From Streptomyces rochei (GTDB taxonomy: Bacteria > Actinomycetota > Actinomycetes > Streptomycetales > Streptomycetaceae), in NCBI GenBank assembly GCA_002155895.1, contig MUMD01000067.1, positions 1 through 55,173 on the forward strand: 55,173 bases of DNA. Direction: 5' to 3'. Made by a program: the position numbers and the translations under genes. Shown here one piece after another: positions 53,408 to 55,173 of the stretch (the stretch's first letter is position 1; every line of letters begins with the position of its first letter). Under the pieces are notes generated by a model that did not search any database, was not told where the DNA came from, and saw nothing but the letters and a program-made list of their open reading frames with translations.

Positions 53408-54216
53408 AGGATCTGCCCCCGGCGTCCGGTGAGGGCGGCGAGCGAGCGCAGCACGGCGTACGGCACGACCCTGCTGGTGGCCGGGTTGGCGGCGTCGGGA
53501 ACGTGCCGCACCTCGAAGCGGTACGCGCCCTGCGGGCCGCTCGCCTCGATCACGTGGGAGGTGTGCGCGGCCGCCGGGTCGGCGACGACCCGGACCCGTA
53601 CGGCGTCGAGGTCGCCGACCGCGAGCGCCACCGAGGCGGCGACGTTCGTGGACTTGGGGAACTTGACCGGTACGTCGCGGGCGGTGCCGGACATGACCTC
53701 CACCGGCGTGGTCGTGGACCGCAGCCGGGCCAGGGTCGCCTCGTCCATCCAGGGCTGTTCGAGGGTGGACGGCAGCTTGGTGGTGGTCAGCGTGACCTCG
53801 CCGAGCGGGCCCATGGCGCGTACGGCCTGGAGCAGGTCGAGTCCGCCGACCGCGCCGCCGGTGAAGTACACCCGGCCGGGCCCGGCCGCCAGGAGCCGCT
53901 TGGACAGTTCCTCGTCGGTCAGTGCTCCGGTGGACGCCACGAGCAGGTCGGTGCCGGAGGCGAGGATCGTCTCGCCCCATTCCCGTACGACGCCCTGGCC
54001 CGCGGCCTCGACGATCAGGTCGCAGGCGGCGAGGGCCTGCTCCACGGTGAGCTGCGGGGCGGGGACGGCGTCGCCGAGCGGCCGGTTGTCGACGATGCCC
54101 GCCAGTTCGGCGCCGGGCACCTCGCCCGCGGCGAGGGCGCCGCCGACGGTCCGGCCGATGGCGCCCCAGCCGATGAGGGCGACCTTGCGGGTGCGGGCTT
54201 CGGTGGCGCCGCTCAT
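53404..54216 (-). CDS. Aspartate-dehydrogenase (NadX)-like protein
   Basis: 270 residues. The N-terminal NAD(P) Rossmann fold is VALIGWGAIGRTVGGALAAG (12-31). The C-terminal catalytic domain carries FTGGAVGGLDLLQAVRA, KFPKSTNVAASVALAVG, AHTSHVIEASGPQGAYRFEV with the His of the NxHxI-type motif, and ANPATSRVVPYAVLRSL. These are the hallmarks of L-aspartate dehydrogenase, which makes iminoaspartate or oxaloacetate from aspartate. In a ring-cleavage operon an aspartate role is not obvious; oxidation of a semialdehyde or reduction of an imine is possible. It overlaps both neighbours by four bases, so it is an integral operon member. Confidence 0.88.
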   Translation of the reverse strand: MSGATEARTRKVALIGWGAIGRTVGGALAAGEVPGAELAGIVDNRPLGDAVPAPQLTVEQALAACDLIVEAAGQGVVREWGETILASGTDLLVASTGALTDEELSKRLLAAGPGRVYFTGGAVGGLDLLQAVRAMGPLGEVTLTTTKLPSTLEQPWMDEATLARLRSTTTPVEVMSGTARDVPVKFPKSTNVAASVALAVGDLDAVRVRVVADPAAAHTSHVIEASGPQGAYRFEVRHVPDAANPATSRVVPYAVLRSLAALTGRRGQIL

Positions 54217-55172
54217 GCCGCCGCTCCTTCCGGGCCGGTGACGGCGTCCACGGGGGCGACGACCGGGCTGCCGTCGGGCGTGCCGGTCATGTGGGCGCGG
54301 ATCCGCTGCGACGGCGGGCCGGCCGTCCCCCACAGGTCGGACAACTCGGGAGTGCGCCGCCACACCTTGCAGATCCAGGTGTCCTCGACGACCTGGGCGA
54401 CCTCGGTGGTGTACTCGCACACCAGGCCGGTGGGGTCGGTGAAGTAGGAGAAGGTGTTGTTGCCGGGGCCGTGACGTCCCGGGCCCCACTCGGGGGTGAT
54501 CCCGTGGTGCCGGAGCCGGCCGAGGCCGCGCATGAAGTGGTCGATCGAGGTCATCTCGTACGCCACGTGGTTGAGGGAGACCCAGGGTGCCTGGTTGAAG
54601 GCGACGCAGTGGTGGTCGGTCCCGCAGCGCAGGAAGGCCATCTGGTGCTCGGACCAGTCCGAGACGCGCATGCCGAGCACGTCCCGGTAGAAGGCGACCG
54701 AGGCGTCGATGTCGGGGGTGTTGAGGACGGCGTGGGTGACGCCGACCGGCAGGGCCGCGTCCCGGCTGCGCGCGGTGACCGCCCAGGTGTCGGCGGAGAG
54801 TTCGACGAGCCGTCCGTCGAGGTCGTGGAAGCGCAGTCCGTAGCCGCCGCCGACCTGGTCGAGGGGGCCGGGTTCGGTGACGAGGGCGATGCCCCGGGCC
54901 CGGAGGCGGCGGGCGGCCTCGTCGATCTCGGCGGGGGTGCCGAGGGCGAAGACCAGGCGGCCCAGGCCGATCGTCTCCGAGCGGGTCAGGCGCAGGGCGT
55001 GGTGCTCGTCGCCGGTGCCGCGCAGCCAGCTCGCGCTGTGCTCGGACTCGACGACCTGGAGGCCCCAGACCTCCTCGTAGAAGTCGACGGCGTCGGCGAA
55101 GTTCGGGGTGAGCAGTTCGACCGAGCGCAGGGCGCGCAGCCGGCCGATCGGGGGGTGGGTCGTGGCGGTCGG
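54213..55172 (-). CDS. Extradiol ring-cleavage dioxygenase (VOC), start outside window
   Basis: 319 codons are open to the window edge with no stop. The visible beginning (GRLRALRSVELLTPNFADAV) looks like the start of a VOC module, so little is missing. Two vicinal-oxygen-chelate modules are present. The C-terminal one carries the type I extradiol iron ligands: His in VGVTHAVLNTPDIDASV, His in SLNHVAYEMTSI and Glu in TGLVCEYTTEV. It is related to catechol 2,3-dioxygenases and should open a catecholic ring next to the hydroxyls. Its stop overlaps the start of the dehydrogenase gene (ATGA). It is the first visible gene of the leftward operon; the promoter and any further genes lie beyond the end. 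Confidence 0.9.
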   Translation of the reverse strand, partial: PTATTHPPIGRLRALRSVELLTPNFADAVDFYEEVWGLQVVESEHSASWLRGTGDEHHALRLTRSETIGLGRLVFALGTPAEIDEAARRLRARGIALVTEPGPLDQVGGGYGLRFHDLDGRLVELSADTWAVTARSRDAALPVGVTHAVLNTPDIDASVAFYRDVLGMRVSDWSEHQMAFLRCGTDHHCVAFNQAPWVSLNHVAYEMTSIDHFMRGLGRLRHHGITPEWGPGRHGPGNNTFSYFTDPTGLVCEYTTEVAQVVEDTWICKVWRRTPELSDLWGTAGPPSQRIRAHMTGTPDGSPVVAPVDAVTGPEGAAA

Positions 55173-55173
55173 G

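Overview
The window is high-GC actinobacterial chromosome and almost certainly comes from a Streptomyces. The codon bias is strong, GTG starts and 4-bp ATGA/GTGA gene overlaps are frequent, and there is a complete desferrioxamine cluster, an adpA gene with an in-frame TTA codon, and a cebR-cebEFG-bglC cello-oligosaccharide system with perfect CebR boxes. From memory, the gene order up to about 41 kb resembles the S. coelicolor SCO2770-SCO2807 region. I cannot verify this, so the exact species is left open.

Layout. 1-5.3 kb: the end of a PucR-type regulator, a conserved phosphatase-family protein, then leftward genes for a ZnT9-like cation transporter, a TesB thioesterase, an acyl-CoA dehydrogenase and a TetR repressor. 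5.4-11.1 kb: a rightward operon for 3-methylcrotonyl-CoA carboxylase (both subunits), hydroxymethylglutaryl-CoA lyase and acyl-CoA dehydrogenase AcdH, which is the leucine/branched-chain acyl-CoA breakdown module. Two palindromic operators lie between it and the TetR gene. 11.2-18.4 kb: ferrioxamine uptake (desE and a siderophore-interacting reductase) and biosynthesis (desABCD), each preceded by a DmdR-type iron box. 18.5-24.5 kb: a secreted GH20 hexosaminidase with a DasR-like site, a DUF4429/SHOCT protein, a small conserved protein, glmS, a universal stress protein and a one-helix membrane protein. 24.9-27.1 kb: adpA, oligoribonuclease and tRNA-His. 27.4-33.7 kb: cebR diverging from cebEFG-bglC, for import and hydrolysis of cellobiose/cellotriose.

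33.8-41.9 kb: an OmpR-type two-component system, a membrane-anchored protein, a spermidine-synthase-like protein, a small conserved protein, a His-rich XRE/TPR regulator, a histidine phosphatase and a PAP2-family membrane enzyme. 41.8-46.0 kb: three overlapping genes that look like a split Dna2. They encode a Cas4/AddB-type Fe-S nuclease with every RecB-family motif and four cysteines, a 532-residue protein I do not recognise, and a DEAxQ-type SF1B helicase. This is the best candidate for an undescribed system.

46.1-55.2 kb: a MarR regulator followed tail-to-tail by a very compact leftward operon of ten genes: extradiol dioxygenase (cut by the window end), aspartate-dehydrogenase-like protein, alpha/beta hydrolase, cupin, two SDRs (one without the SDR catalytic residues), a ThDP-dependent decarboxylase-like enzyme, a ferredoxin-type reductase, a small recombinase-HTH-like protein and a Rieske oxygenase. 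The enzyme set describes aromatic ring hydroxylation or demethylation followed by meta-cleavage, but the substrate cannot be read from the sequence.
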